A stretch of DNA of 64,000 nt from Acidicapsa ligni (GCF_025685655.1 NZ_JAGSYG010000002.1:1-64000); one strand, 5' to 3'. Shown: positions 35,665 through 45,099, counted from the stretch's first letter. Notes: a model not told the origin generated them from the letters alone. Translations and numbers: made by a program.

Positions 35665-36960
35665 ATGGACGCGTCTCCGCTGGAAAATTCAAAGAGCTAC
35701 AACCGCTGGCGCTCAGCGGCCTTTAGCTCCAGTTGGCTGCTATACGCCGGGTATTATTTGTGCCGGGAAAATCTGCGAAGCGTGCGTTCGCTTCCCGGTT
35801 CTCTCTCCGCACAGGGCGACCTGCCCGGGCTGCTTTTCAACTTTGCACTGGCATATGTCGTTGGCCACCTGGTTGCCGGAACGGTCGCGGACCGGTACGG
35901 AGCGCGTCGGGTGGCGCTGGTCGGCGGCCTGATCTCCGCTGCCTCCACTGCGGCCATGATTTTCGTTCACGGGCCGCATGGAATGTTGATGCTGCAACTC
36001 CTGAACGGCTTTGCGCAGGGGCTGGGGTTTCCCGCTCTGGCACGCATGCTGGCTGTCTGGTTTACACGCGAGGAGCGGCCCGGAGTGTTGGCCTGGTGGA
36101 GCGCCAGTTATTCGCTGGGCGGGGTGCTGGCAGCGAGCCTTACGTTATGGTGTGCGACCACGCTGTGGATTCTGCCCAGTTGGGGCTGGCAGAGATGCTT
36201 CATGCTGCCGCCGCTGTTGCTGGCATGTATCTCCGCTTATTTTTATTGGACGACGCGCGACGATCCGCAGGCGGTTGGCCTTTTGCCGCTTAGCGAGCAG
36301 GAGCCGGAAGAGGAGCGGGCCGCAGCAGGGATTCTTTCCGGTTGGTGGATGGTGCTTTCAAATGGGCATATTCGCACCATCTCTGCGATGTACTTCTTCC
36401 TCAAAATGACGAGGTATGCGCTGTTGTTCTGGCTGCCTCTTTATCTTGTGCAGACGACGCATCTCTCGGCGAATCGCGCGGCCTCAACGGCTGCGTTGTT
36501 TGAGTTCTTCGGATTCGCGGGCGCGTTGCTGGCGGTGCATCTCTCGATTCGCTACTTCAATTCGCGCCGATATCCGGTCGCCGCGATTTTGTTGTTTTCG
36601 CTGGGATTTCTGGCGTTGGTGCAGCCGCTGATTTCGACGCTTGGCTGGTGGGCCTCGGCGGTGAGCATTGCAGCGATGGGTCTGCTCGTTTATGCGGTGG
36701 ATGCGCTGATGGTCTCGGTCGCTGTTCTGGAAAAAGTGCCGCTGGGCTGCTCCGCTCGCGCCATTGCGGCAGTAAATGGAGCAGGGTCGGTTGGGCAGAT
36801 GCTTTCGCCTTTATTGGTGACCTGGTTCGCGCGCCACTATGGCTGGGATAACCTGTTCAATCTCTTCCTGATTACGTCTCTCATTGCTGCTGCGATCGTT
36901 GCGCCGCGCTGGAATGACGGCGTTAGTGAACTACCAATATCAATCGTCGGCGAAGCATGA
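35665..36960 (+). CDS. MFS transporter, organophosphate:phosphate antiporter-like
   Basis: The 431-residue product has twelve hydrophobic segments. The first carries YAGYYLCRENL, resembling the N-terminal signature of the GlpT/UhpT (OPA) family. The loop between segments 2 and 3 reads GTVADRYGARRVALVGG, the MFS motif A. The middle loop is charged (EQEPEEERAAAG). It is likely to exchange a phosphorylated or anionic organic compound across the cytoplasmic membrane; the substrate is unknown. The ATG at 35665 follows GGGGAG; an in-frame start at 35629 would overlap the upstream gene. Confidence 0.82.
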   Translation: MDASPLENSKSYNRWRSAAFSSSWLLYAGYYLCRENLRSVRSLPGSLSAQGDLPGLLFNFALAYVVGHLVAGTVADRYGARRVALVGGLISAASTAAMIFVHGPHGMLMLQLLNGFAQGLGFPALARMLAVWFTREERPGVLAWWSASYSLGGVLAASLTLWCATTLWILPSWGWQRCFMLPPLLLACISAYFYWTTRDDPQAVGLLPLSEQEPEEERAAAGILSGWWMVLSNGHIRTISAMYFFLKMTRYALLFWLPLYLVQTTHLSANRAASTAALFEFFGFAGALLAVHLSIRYFNSRRYPVAAILLFSLGFLALVQPLISTLGWWASAVSIAAMGLLVYAVDALMVSVAVLEKVPLGCSARAIAAVNGAGSVGQMLSPLLVTWFARHYGWDNLFNLFLITSLIAAAIVAPRWNDGVSELPISIVGEA

Positions 36961-37058
36961 GGCCAACTCGCAATTTATACATTTGTGCAGAGCTTAGAAA
37001 ATCGATATACTTCGGCTGCTTTTACTGACGCTGCGTAAAAGGCCCCAAGGAGAATTCC

Positions 37059-38456
37059 TTGCCCACTCTTCGCTCGCTTGCACGTCCAGCTGACTTTATT
37101 CGCATAACGTTTGTCCTCTTCGCAATTGCGTTGCAGCCTGCACATCATGCAACGGCCCAGGCTCCCGATCCAGTGCAGCAAGCCGCTACGGAGAAGGATC
37201 ATCAGCAGATGATGGACCAGTTGCATATCACCGCGATTCGTCACGGTGCGGATAGCGATCCCAAGTCGCAATACGCGGCTAACTATGATGAGTCAAAGGC
37301 CAATCCATTTCCCAAACTGCCCGATCCGCTGGTGCTGAACAACGGGAAGAAAGTGATCACGGCGCGGCAGTGGTGGGAGCAGCGAAGGCCGCAGATTGTG
37401 GAGGATTTCGACCGCGAAATCTATGGCCGCGTACCTGCACATACTCCGAAAGTTCGTTGGGAAGTTACAAACACGACGAATGAAAAAGTAGGCGAGATAC
37501 CGGTCATAACCAAGAAGCTTATCGGTCACGTCGATAACTCATCTTATCCGCAGGTCAAGGTAGAGATTGATCTCACGCTCACCGTTCCGGCGCAGGCCAA
37601 AGGCCCGGTTCCGGTGATGATGGAGTTCAGTTTTGATCCTGCGTTCATGGCTGCGTTGCGCAAGCGTAATCCGAATTTTGCGCCTCCGCCGGAGACTGGT
37701 CCCACGTGGCAACAGCAGGTGCTTGCCAGGGGATGGGGTTACGCGATTCTTATTCCTACAAGTGTTCAAGCAGACAATGGAGCGGGTTTGAGTGAGGGCA
37801 TCATCGGCCTTATGGATAAAGGCCAGCCGCGCAAGCCAGATGCCTGGGGAGCGCTGCGTGCATGGGCCTGGGGAGCCAGTCGCGCACTCGATTATTTTGA
37901 GACGGATACATCCGTAGATGCAAAGCAGGTCGGCATCGAAGGCCACTCGCGTTACGGGAAAGCTGCCTTGGTGACGATGGCTTATGACTCGCGTTTCGCG
38001 ATTGCATATATCAGTTCTTCTGGCGAGGGCGGCGCAAAACTCAATCGTCGTAACTGGGGCGAGATTGTCGAGAACGTGGCTGGTGCAGGCGAGTATCACT
38101 GGATGGCAGGAAATTTTATTAAGTACGCTGGCCCGCTGCACTGGAATGATCTTCCTGTCGATGCTCATGAACTGATCGCGTTGTGTGCTCCTCGCCCTGT
38201 CTTCATTGGCGGCGGCGCAGTAAGCGGCGATGGGTGGACCGATGCAAAGGGCATGTTCCTGGCGGCCGCAGCGGCTGGCCCAGTCTACAAAATGCTGGGC
38301 AAGAAAGACCTTGGCACGAATGAATTTCCGCCGATTGAAACGCCGTTGATCGACGGAGAGATTGCCTTCCGCCAGCACAGCGGCGGCCACACTCCTGCGC
38401 CCAATTGGCCTACATTTCTAACCTTTGCAAGTCGCTACATACATGGTCCGCAATGA
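37059..38456 (+). CDS. Secreted CE15-type glucuronoyl esterase
   Basis: CE15 enzymes cleave ester bonds between glucuronoxylan 4-O-methylglucuronate and lignin alcohols. The 465-residue product has a signal peptide (RITFVLFAIALQPAHHATAQA), the nucleophile motif GIEGHSRYGKAAL with Ser297, the SSSGEGGAKLNRR segment with a conserved Glu, and the catalytic His in QHSGGHTPAPNW (His444). These correspond to the GCSRXG, Glu and His triad elements of the family. The start is TTG at 37059 with AAGGAG seven bases upstream. It suggests plant-polymer breakdown outside the cytoplasm. Confidence 0.87.
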   Translation: MPTLRSLARPADFIRITFVLFAIALQPAHHATAQAPDPVQQAATEKDHQQMMDQLHITAIRHGADSDPKSQYAANYDESKANPFPKLPDPLVLNNGKKVITARQWWEQRRPQIVEDFDREIYGRVPAHTPKVRWEVTNTTNEKVGEIPVITKKLIGHVDNSSYPQVKVEIDLTLTVPAQAKGPVPVMMEFSFDPAFMAALRKRNPNFAPPPETGPTWQQQVLARGWGYAILIPTSVQADNGAGLSEGIIGLMDKGQPRKPDAWGALRAWAWGASRALDYFETDTSVDAKQVGIEGHSRYGKAALVTMAYDSRFAIAYISSSGEGGAKLNRRNWGEIVENVAGAGEYHWMAGNFIKYAGPLHWNDLPVDAHELIALCAPRPVFIGGGAVSGDGWTDAKGMFLAAAAAGPVYKMLGKKDLGTNEFPPIETPLIDGEIAFRQHSGGHTPAPNWPTFLTFASRYIHGPQ

Positions 38457-38475
38457 GGAATGCACGTGCCTAGCT

Positions 38476-39810
38476 CTAGCTTTGTTGCAGCGATTCTTCA
38501 GCGCGCAATGCAAGCCCGCGAGCTACGGAAGTAAACTCATTGCCGCTGCGGACGCGGTCCGCACCGAAGCGGCGCTCGAAGATACGCCGCACGGCAGGTA
38601 CGAATGAAGTGCCACCGGTGAGAAAGACGCGGTCGACATTTTTATAGTTCACGCCTGTTGTTTGAAACAGCGAGTCGATGCAGTTTTCGAGCGATAGAAG
38701 ATCGTCGGCGATCCATTCTTCAAACTCGGCGCGTGTTACCAGCTTGCGTAGATCGAGCGTTCCATCGATAAAGCGAAACTCGGCTGTCTCCGATTGCGAT
38801 AGCTGATATTTCAGACGCTGCACGGCCTGATGTAACTGAAAGCCCAGGTCCTCATCGACCAGTGCAATTAAGGCTTCAATCTTGTCCGGTTCCATCGCTC
38901 GTGCCCGTGCGCTCTTGAGTATCTCGGTCACGTTGCGCGTGCGGAGAAAGGACAGATAATGCCAGCGTTCAAGATTGGCGTAGATCCACGCCGGCACCGC
39001 AGGCAGCATCTTGCTCGCGGGGTGAAGCAACGTGCCCGCGCCCAGTTCAGGAGAAACAAGCTTACGGACGATGCGTGCGTCGAATGTATCTCCTGCAAGA
39101 CCAAGGCCGCTGTTACCCAGCAGATCCTCAGGCTTGCGGCCGCGGCGACGAATCCCCGGCCCTACATGCAGCAATGAGAAGTCGCTGGTGCCGCCGCCGA
39201 AGTCTCCGATGAGGATCAGTTCGTCGTGATCCAGCCCGGATTCATAGGCATAGGCTGCCGCGATTGGCTCCATCTCAAAGTCGATCTTGTCGTAGCCTGC
39301 AAGCGTAAAGGCGCGGCGCAAACGTTCAAGCGCGAATGCCTCATCCTGCTCTGTCTCCGCGCCAACGAAGCGCACGGGCCTGCCCACCATCGCATAACGC
39401 ACAGGCGCCCCGAACTGGTGCTCGGCATTGGTGCGCAGATCGGTGAGGATACGCGAGATGAGATTTTCAAAGGCGTAGTGGCGGCCCAGAATTTCCGTTC
39501 CAGTAAGTGCGCTGCTGCTCAGGTAGCTTTTGAGCGACTGGATGAGACGGCCCTTTTTATCCGCGTCGAGATAATGCTCGATTGCGGCAGGCCCAGTCCA
39601 TGAACCGATGCGCATGTGGCCATCCTGGCGCACGCGTTCCATGTAGAGGACGGACCGGAAGGACTCCGTCTCGCCATCGCGGCGAGGAAAGCGCACCAGC
39701 TCTACCTGTGCATCTCCACTGGCCGGTGCATTGACGATGCGGGCGATCGAGCTGTTGGTGGTGCCGAAGTCGATGCCGATCGCGGGGGCGTGATTTGGCG
39801 TTTGCCGCAT
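38476..39810 (-). CDS. yegD: Hsp70-family protein, YegD-like
   Basis: The 444-residue product has the actin-like ATPase fold of Hsp70: GIDFGTTNSSIA (phosphate 1), PIAAAYAYE (connect 1), LIGDFGGGTSDFSL (phosphate 2) and VFLTGGTSFVPAVRRIF (adenosine motif). It lacks the peptide-binding and lid domains of DnaK, like E. coli YegD, whose role is not well defined. It lies convergent with the esterase gene, 19 bases apart, and divergent from ald. No DnaJ or GrpE gene is near. Confidence 0.88.
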   Translation of the reverse strand: MRQTPNHAPAIGIDFGTTNSSIARIVNAPASGDAQVELVRFPRRDGETESFRSVLYMERVRQDGHMRIGSWTGPAAIEHYLDADKKGRLIQSLKSYLSSSALTGTEILGRHYAFENLISRILTDLRTNAEHQFGAPVRYAMVGRPVRFVGAETEQDEAFALERLRRAFTLAGYDKIDFEMEPIAAAYAYESGLDHDELILIGDFGGGTSDFSLLHVGPGIRRRGRKPEDLLGNSGLGLAGDTFDARIVRKLVSPELGAGTLLHPASKMLPAVPAWIYANLERWHYLSFLRTRNVTEILKSARARAMEPDKIEALIALVDEDLGFQLHQAVQRLKYQLSQSETAEFRFIDGTLDLRKLVTRAEFEEWIADDLLSLENCIDSLFQTTGVNYKNVDRVFLTGGTSFVPAVRRIFERRFGADRVRSGNEFTSVARGLALRAEESLQQS

Positions 39811-39982
39811 CTACCCATTATTTCGCATTTGGGGCTATTCCCCCAACCTGTCCTTGTGGATGTGCTTTTCCTGCGATTATCTTCTCTCGCAGATCATAGT
39901 CCGCATCGCAATCCGAAACGGATCCGAGCGTCGGCATCTACAATGGAGTCCAGAGAATAAGTCCGCAAAGCGGGTTTCGGAA

Positions 39983-40001
39983 ATGCATTTTTAAAATGCA
40001 T
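39983..40001. promoter_or_regulatory. Paired ATGCAT palindromes before ald
   Basis: Two ATGCAT palindromes lie 13 bases apart (start to start) within AAATGCATTT and AAAATGCATATT, 18 bases before the ald start and overlapping its leader. The AT-rich pair could be a regulator site for ald, for example of an Lrp/AsnC-type protein, but that is inference. Confidence 0.45.
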
Positions 40002-40018
40002 ATTTAGGAGAGATCACA

Positions 40019-41134
40019 ATGATCATCGGAGTACCCAGAGAAATCAAGGATCACGAAGCACGCGTCGGAGTAACTCCGGCAGGCGCAAAGGCATTGATCG
40101 AGGCAGGACATACCGTACTTGTGGAAACCAATGCAGGGGCACAGTCCGGTTTTCCTGATCATGAATACCAGGATGCAGGAGCTGAAATCGTCGGCGAAGC
40201 CGGTCATGTCTGGGGTACTGCGGAGACGGTTGTCAAGGTAAAGGAGCCTGTCGAGAAGGAGTATGTTTACTTCCGCGAAGGTCTCGTTCTCTTCACCTAT
40301 CTCCACCTTGCGCCACTGCCGACGCTGACCGACGCGCTGCTCAAGTCCAAGGTGATTGGCATCGCTTATGAGACAGTGCGCGACCGCGCGAACACGCTGC
40401 CGCTGCTCACTCCGATGAGCGAAGTCGCAGGCCGCATGAGTGTTCAGGTCGGGGCAACCTATCTGGAAAAAGAACGTGGCGGGCGCGGCATTCTGCTGGG
40501 CGGAGTTCCGGGCGTTCCTCCGGCAAATGTATGCATCATCGGTGGCGGAATTGTTGGCACCAATGCGGCCAAGATCGCTGTTGGCATGGGTGCGCATGTC
40601 ACTCTTGTCGACATGAATCTCAATCGTCTGCGCGAGCTCGATGACATCTTCGGCGGACGAGTGCACACGCTCGCGTCCAACAGCTACAACGTAGGCCACG
40701 CAACACGCGAGGCCGATCTGGTGATTGGCGGAGTGCTGATTCCAGGTGCGACTGCGCCCAAGATCGTGACTCGCTCCATGGTGAGCAGAATGAAGAAGGG
40801 CTCGGTCATTGTGGATGTGGCAATCGATCAGGGCGGTTGTGTTGAGACTGCCCGGCCTACTTCACATTCCGATCCCTCGTATGTTGTCGATGGCGTGGTT
40901 CACTATTGCGTTACGAACATGCCGGGTGCGGTGCCGCATACGTCCACGCTGGGGCTTACGAACGCGACGTTCCCATACCTGATGCGCCTGGCAAATCTTG
41001 GCGCAGAGGCGGCTCTGAAGCAGGATGCCGGATTGGCTGAAGGGCTGAATGTGTTCAAAGGAACGCTGACGCATCAGGGCGTTGCTGAGTCGCAGGGGCG
41101 TGAGTGGACTGCGCCAGTTAGCGTATTAGCCTAG
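40019..41134 (+). CDS. ald: Alanine dehydrogenase
   Basis: The enzyme reversibly deaminates L-alanine to pyruvate with NAD+. The 371-residue product matches the family throughout: [29 protein letters not shown] with the catalytic Lys region, [13 protein letters not shown] with the catalytic His, the NAD-binding [24 protein letters not shown] (in parts) and [22 protein letters not shown]. The start has TTTAGGAGAGATCACA upstream. The length is the standard 371. Confidence 0.96.
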   Translation: MIIGVPREIKDHEARVGVTPAGAKALIEAGHTVLVETNAGAQSGFPDHEYQDAGAEIVGEAGHVWGTAETVVKVKEPVEKEYVYFREGLVLFTYLHLAPLPTLTDALLKSKVIGIAYETVRDRANTLPLLTPMSEVAGRMSVQVGATYLEKERGGRGILLGGVPGVPPANVCIIGGGIVGTNAAKIAVGMGAHVTLVDMNLNRLRELDDIFGGRVHTLASNSYNVGHATREADLVIGGVLIPGATAPKIVTRSMVSRMKKGSVIVDVAIDQGGCVETARPTSHSDPSYVVDGVVHYCVTNMPGAVPHTSTLGLTNATFPYLMRLANLGAEAALKQDAGLAEGLNVFKGTLTHQGVAESQGREWTAPVSVLA

Positions 41135-41140
41135 TTATGG

Positions 41141-41175
41141 AGTTATCTCCGCAGGCATCCCCTGCGGAGATAACT
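41141..41175. other. Perfect 15-bp hairpin after ald without U-tract
   Basis: AGTTATCTCCGCAGG pairs perfectly with CCTGCGGAGATAACT around CATCC, six bases after the ald stop. Neither side has a T-run (TGCTGGCC follows). It may stabilise the ald mRNA end or act with a factor; a classical terminator is not supported. Confidence 0.65.
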
Positions 41176-41248
41176 TGCTGGCCGTCGTTGCGTACCTGTT
41201 CCGTATTTATATCCGCTACCTGAACCGGCTATCCAAAACCGGTTATCC

Positions 41249-41278
41249 GCCACAGGATAACGCCTCTAGGCCTATAAT
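41249..41278 (+). promoter_or_regulatory. Promoter giving an apparently leaderless kinase mRNA
   Basis: A perfect TATAAT lies at 41273-41278, only six bases before the ATG of the kinase gene. A weak -35 (GCCACA) is 18 bases upstream. Transcription starting at the usual distance would begin at or beside the A of the ATG. No Shine-Dalgarno sequence precedes the start. Confidence 0.6.
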
Positions 41279-41284
41279 TCCCGC

Positions 41285-43711
41285 ATGCCCCTCTTTGGGA
41301 GTTCGAGGCGTCGCACCATTGCATTGCTGGCCGCTGGCGCGTTTGTTATCGCCGCTGCGTTGACGGCGTTACAGGCCTTCGATACCAGCCGTGTCCCGTT
41401 TCTGACGCCGCGAACGACATGGGACATTCTGCTCTTTTCCGGCATATCGGTTGTGGCCTTCCTGCTGCTGCTGCTACTGCTGATCCTGCTGATCCGGAAC
41501 ATTTTAAAGCTGTTTGTCGATCAGCGAAGCCGGGCGCTGGGGTCGCGGTTGCGTACGCGTCTCGTGATTGGGGCGGCACTGATTGCGCTCGCTCCTGCTG
41601 CGTTCATGTTTCTTTTCAGTCTTGGACTGATGAATCGCTCCGTCGATCGCTGGTTTTCACAGCCGACCGCGGAGCTGCGCGAGAACTCAACGCGGGTAGT
41701 TCTCGAACTGGCGCACTACGCTACTTCAAACGCGAGGCTTGAGGCGGAAGCGATTGCGGCTTCCGGCGCGCTCGACACCAATGCCACGACCGCAAATGCG
41801 GAGCTGCGTTCGCGGCGGATTACGCTGGAGGGCGGCTTCGTCGCGGTGTATGGGCCGGACAAGCAGGGAATTCTGGGGTATCAATTACCTGCTGAAGCAA
41901 GTCATCGCAGCCTGTTGCCGTGGCTCGATGATGGTAAAGCCGAGACAGTCGTCCTGCACGGTCCGGTCTTTGCCGATTTGCTCATGATTGCGCAGAGAAG
42001 CGATGAGCCAATTCTGATTGTCGATGGCGGCGATGAGAAGCGTGAGTATGCAACGAGCATTGCCGCTACGCCTGCAGGCCGATTGATTGTAGTGGGCCTG
42101 CCAATGCCGCAGGGGCTGAGCGAGACGGCAAGCCAGATCCGCATCGGCGCCAGTGAATACTGGACGTTGTTCCGGTCCCGCAACAGTATTCGAACGACCT
42201 TCTTCTTCGTGCTTTTGCTGATCACTGCGCTGGTGTTTTTCTCCAGCATGTGGCTGGCGCTTTTCCTGTCAAAACAAATCACGCGGCCCGTCGAGGCGTT
42301 GGCGGATGCCATGGATGAAATCGCTGACGGCCGCCTGGATAAACGTGTCGCTGTTGAATCAAGTGGCGAGATGGCTGAACTGGTAAGAGCTTTTAACCAC
42401 ATGGCGCAGGATCTTGAGACCAGTCGCCACATGGCCGAGAGTTCTCGCGAGCAGCTTTCTGCTGCCAACCAGGCTCTTGAAGAGCGTCGCCGCGAGTTGG
42501 AGACGATTCTTGAAACCATCCCCAGTGGCGTGGTTACGCTCGATAAAAATGGCGCGATTCTGCTGGCGAATCGCGCGTTCGCCGCGCTCATGGGACTTGA
42601 TGGTGGACGTGGCGAAGAGAGTCATCTGAGCGGCCGGAAGATCGATACATTATTCCCTGCCGATTGCAGCGACGATCTTGCGCGTGTTATCCGCCGCAGT
42701 TATCGTATGGGCGCAGCGTCCACCGAGGTTGAGACAACAGCTCTCGGGCGAGCCGTGCACCTGGCTGTTACAAGCGCACGCCTGGAGCTTGGGCCTGGCA
42801 AGCAAGGCGCAGTGCTCGTGGTTGAAGACACCACGGAGCTGCTGCGTGCGCAACGCCAGTTGGCATGGAAGGAAGTTGCCCAGCGTGTCGCGCATGAGAT
42901 CAAGAATCCACTTACGCCCATTGCGCTTTCAGCCGAACGGATTCGCAAACATCTCGATCGCGCAACGGATGATTCTCCCAGCGTGATTCGCAAGTGCAGC
43001 GAAGTTATTCTTGGCTGCGTCGGCACACTCCGTACGCTGGTTGACCAATTCGCAGCGCTGGCACAGTTCCCCGCACCACAGCCTCGTCCATGCGATATGA
43101 ATCAGATACTCGAGGACGCCATGTTGCTGTTCTCCGGGCGCATGGAGGGGATTACGATTCGACAGACACTGGAGCCGGGTCTTCCGCCGGTTATGGCTGA
43201 TCCCGATGCTGTAAAGCGTGCGCTGGCGAACCTGATCGACAACGCAGCAGAGGCCATGCAGACGAGCCTTCTGCGCGTGCTCACCGTCACCACGGCGCTT
43301 AGCGAGGATGGAAGTTCAGTCGAAGTTGCCGTATCTGACACCGGTCATGGACTGACGGATGAGATTCGCGAACGCCTGTTCCTGCCCTTCTATTCGACCA
43401 AGCAGCGTGGCACCGGCCTTGGCCTTTCGATTGCGGCCAAGATTGCGCAGGAACATCACGGCTCAATCCGCGCAGAGACGAATGCGCCCAAGGGAGCGCG
43501 CTTCCTGTTATGCCTGCCGGTGATGGAGGGTTCGGTGATGAATGGCCGCACTGTCCTGACCATGCAGGCTAACCGCGAGATCAGACAAGAGAACAAACTG
43601 GATCAGAACAAACCGGCTCAGAGCAAACTGGCTCAGAACGAGCAGGGCCAGAGCGAGCCGAATCAGGACGAGCCGGAAACGATAGTAGCTGCATCCAACA
43701 CACTACGATGA
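41285..43711 (+). CDS. NtrY-like sensor histidine kinase
   Basis: This membrane kinase phosphorylates the downstream regulator. The 808-residue product has N-terminal membrane segments (about 10-30, 45-70, 95-115), a periplasmic region and another membrane segment near residue 310. A HAMP domain follows (SKQITRPVEALADAMDEI), then a PAS domain near 395-510, the H-box HEIKNPLTPIALSAERI, the N-box NLIDNAAEAM, and DTGHGL and GTGLGLSIAAKI. The topology is that of NtrY. Six degenerate five-residue repeats form the last part. The gene overlaps the regulator start by four bases (ATGA). Confidence 0.9.
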   Translation: MPLFGSSRRRTIALLAAGAFVIAAALTALQAFDTSRVPFLTPRTTWDILLFSGISVVAFLLLLLLLILLIRNILKLFVDQRSRALGSRLRTRLVIGAALIALAPAAFMFLFSLGLMNRSVDRWFSQPTAELRENSTRVVLELAHYATSNARLEAEAIAASGALDTNATTANAELRSRRITLEGGFVAVYGPDKQGILGYQLPAEASHRSLLPWLDDGKAETVVLHGPVFADLLMIAQRSDEPILIVDGGDEKREYATSIAATPAGRLIVVGLPMPQGLSETASQIRIGASEYWTLFRSRNSIRTTFFFVLLLITALVFFSSMWLALFLSKQITRPVEALADAMDEIADGRLDKRVAVESSGEMAELVRAFNHMAQDLETSRHMAESSREQLSAANQALEERRRELETILETIPSGVVTLDKNGAILLANRAFAALMGLDGGRGEESHLSGRKIDTLFPADCSDDLARVIRRSYRMGAASTEVETTALGRAVHLAVTSARLELGPGKQGAVLVVEDTTELLRAQRQLAWKEVAQRVAHEIKNPLTPIALSAERIRKHLDRATDDSPSVIRKCSEVILGCVGTLRTLVDQFAALAQFPAPQPRPCDMNQILEDAMLLFSGRMEGITIRQTLEPGLPPVMADPDAVKRALANLIDNAAEAMQTSLLRVLTVTTALSEDGSSVEVAVSDTGHGLTDEIRERLFLPFYSTKQRGTGLGLSIAAKIAQEHHGSIRAETNAPKGARFLLCLPVMEGSVMNGRTVLTMQANREIRQENKLDQNKPAQSKLAQNEQGQSEPNQDEPETIVAASNTLR
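43589..43678 (+). repeat. Six tandem 15-bp units at the 3' end of the kinase gene
   Basis: Six degenerate 15-base units in frame encode ENKLD, QNKPA, QSKLA, QNEQG, QSEPN and QDEPE. They are polar, Gln/Asn/Glu/Pro-rich and lie after the ATPase domain, close to the regulator start. They look like a young in-frame minisatellite that could vary between strains. Confidence 0.75.
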
Positions 43712-45075
43712 ATCACATTCTGATAGTTGACGACGAGGCCGAGATTCGCGCTTCACTCGAAGAGATTCTGCGTGAAGAGGGATACGGCGTAGCATCCACA
43801 GGAAGTGCGGCCGAGGCCATCACTTTACTCCAGGATGCGCCATACGATGTTGTGCTGCTCGATATCTGGCTTCCCGATCGAGACGGCCTCGATGTGCTTG
43901 GGGATGTGCATGCGCTGGCTGCTGAAAGCAGACCCGAGGTGGTGATCATCTCTGGCCATGGAACCATCGAGACAGCGGTGAAAGCGACTAAGCTGGGAGC
44001 ATACGATTTTCTCGAAAAGCCGCTCTCTCTGGATCGCACACTGATCGTTCTCAAGAACGCTGTCGAAGCGCGGCGGATGCGTCGAGACAATCTTGAATTC
44101 AAAAGGCAGTTCTCTGCGCAGAGTATTCTCACCGGTGAAAGTATTTCTGCCAAGGCGCTTCGCCAGCAGATTCGGCTCATGGCTCCGACGAATGGGCGCG
44201 TGTTGATCTACGGAGAATCAGGCACGGGCAAGGAGCTGATCGCGCGAGCTATTCATGCGGAAAGCTTGCGTCGTGACAGTGTTTTTGTTGAGTTGAACTG
44301 CGCCGCTATTCCCGAGGCGCATATTGAAGCGGAGCTGTTCGGCTATCGTCATGGCTCGCATCCGACTGGGCTGGCCGGCACGCCATCTGAAAAGCGCGGA
44401 ACACTGGAACGCGCCGATGGCGGAACCTTGTTTCTCGACGAAGTCGGCGACATGAGCCTCAAGACCCAGGCCAAAGTGCTCTCGGCGATTGATGACCAGT
44501 TGTTTACGCCTGTCGGAGGAACGCAACCGATTCGCGTCGATGTGCGCGTGATTGCAGCGACGAACAAGAATCTGGAAGAGGAAATTCTCAAGGGCAACTT
44601 CCGTGAGGATCTCTTCTATCGTCTGAATGTCGTGCCGTTTTCCGTGCCTCCGCTGCGGGAGCGCAAGCAGGATATTCCTCCGCTGGTGCGTGAGTTTTTA
44701 CGTGAATTTGGCCGCCAGTACGGACGGCCGCGCATGGAGGTGAGCGAAGAGGCATTGGATGCTCTTGCGCATCATTCGTGGCCGGGAAACGTGCGCGAAC
44801 TCAAGAATCTCGTCGAGCGAATACTGATTCTCAATCCGCGAGCGCTGCGTATCGAACGCAAGCATCTGCCGCCACTGACGCAACGCTCCAATGCTCGCAG
44901 CGCAGATGATTTTTCAACACTGCAGCAGGCCCGCGACGCTTACGAGCGCGACTACATTCAAAAGAAATTGGAAGAGGCGAAGGCAAATGTCAGCCGTGCG
45001 GCTGAACTGCTGGGCCTGGAGCGGAGCCATCTTTATCGCAAGATGAAGGCGCTGGGAATCAGCGTCAGGGAATAG
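43708..45075 (+). CDS. NtrC-family response regulator, NtrX-like
   Basis: The 455-residue product has a receiver domain with phospho-acceptor Asp52 (VVLLDIWLPD), an AAA+ domain and a Fis-type helix-turn-helix at the C-terminus (VSRAAELLGLERSHLYRKM). The Walker A GESGTGKELIARAIH and Walker B GTLFLDEVGDM are intact. Where sigma-54 activators have the GAFTGA loop, this one reads HGSHPTGLAGTPSEKRG, so contact with sigma-54 is doubtful, as is known for some NtrX proteins. It is coupled to the kinase by an ATGA overlap. Confidence 0.9.
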   Translation: MNHILIVDDEAEIRASLEEILREEGYGVASTGSAAEAITLLQDAPYDVVLLDIWLPDRDGLDVLGDVHALAAESRPEVVIISGHGTIETAVKATKLGAYDFLEKPLSLDRTLIVLKNAVEARRMRRDNLEFKRQFSAQSILTGESISAKALRQQIRLMAPTNGRVLIYGESGTGKELIARAIHAESLRRDSVFVELNCAAIPEAHIEAELFGYRHGSHPTGLAGTPSEKRGTLERADGGTLFLDEVGDMSLKTQAKVLSAIDDQLFTPVGGTQPIRVDVRVIAATNKNLEEEILKGNFREDLFYRLNVVPFSVPPLRERKQDIPPLVREFLREFGRQYGRPRMEVSEEALDALAHHSWPGNVRELKNLVERILILNPRALRIERKHLPPLTQRSNARSADDFSTLQQARDAYERDYIQKKLEEAKANVSRAAELLGLERSHLYRKMKALGISVRE

Positions 45076-45099
45076 CCACGCCGATCAATTTGGCGCGAT

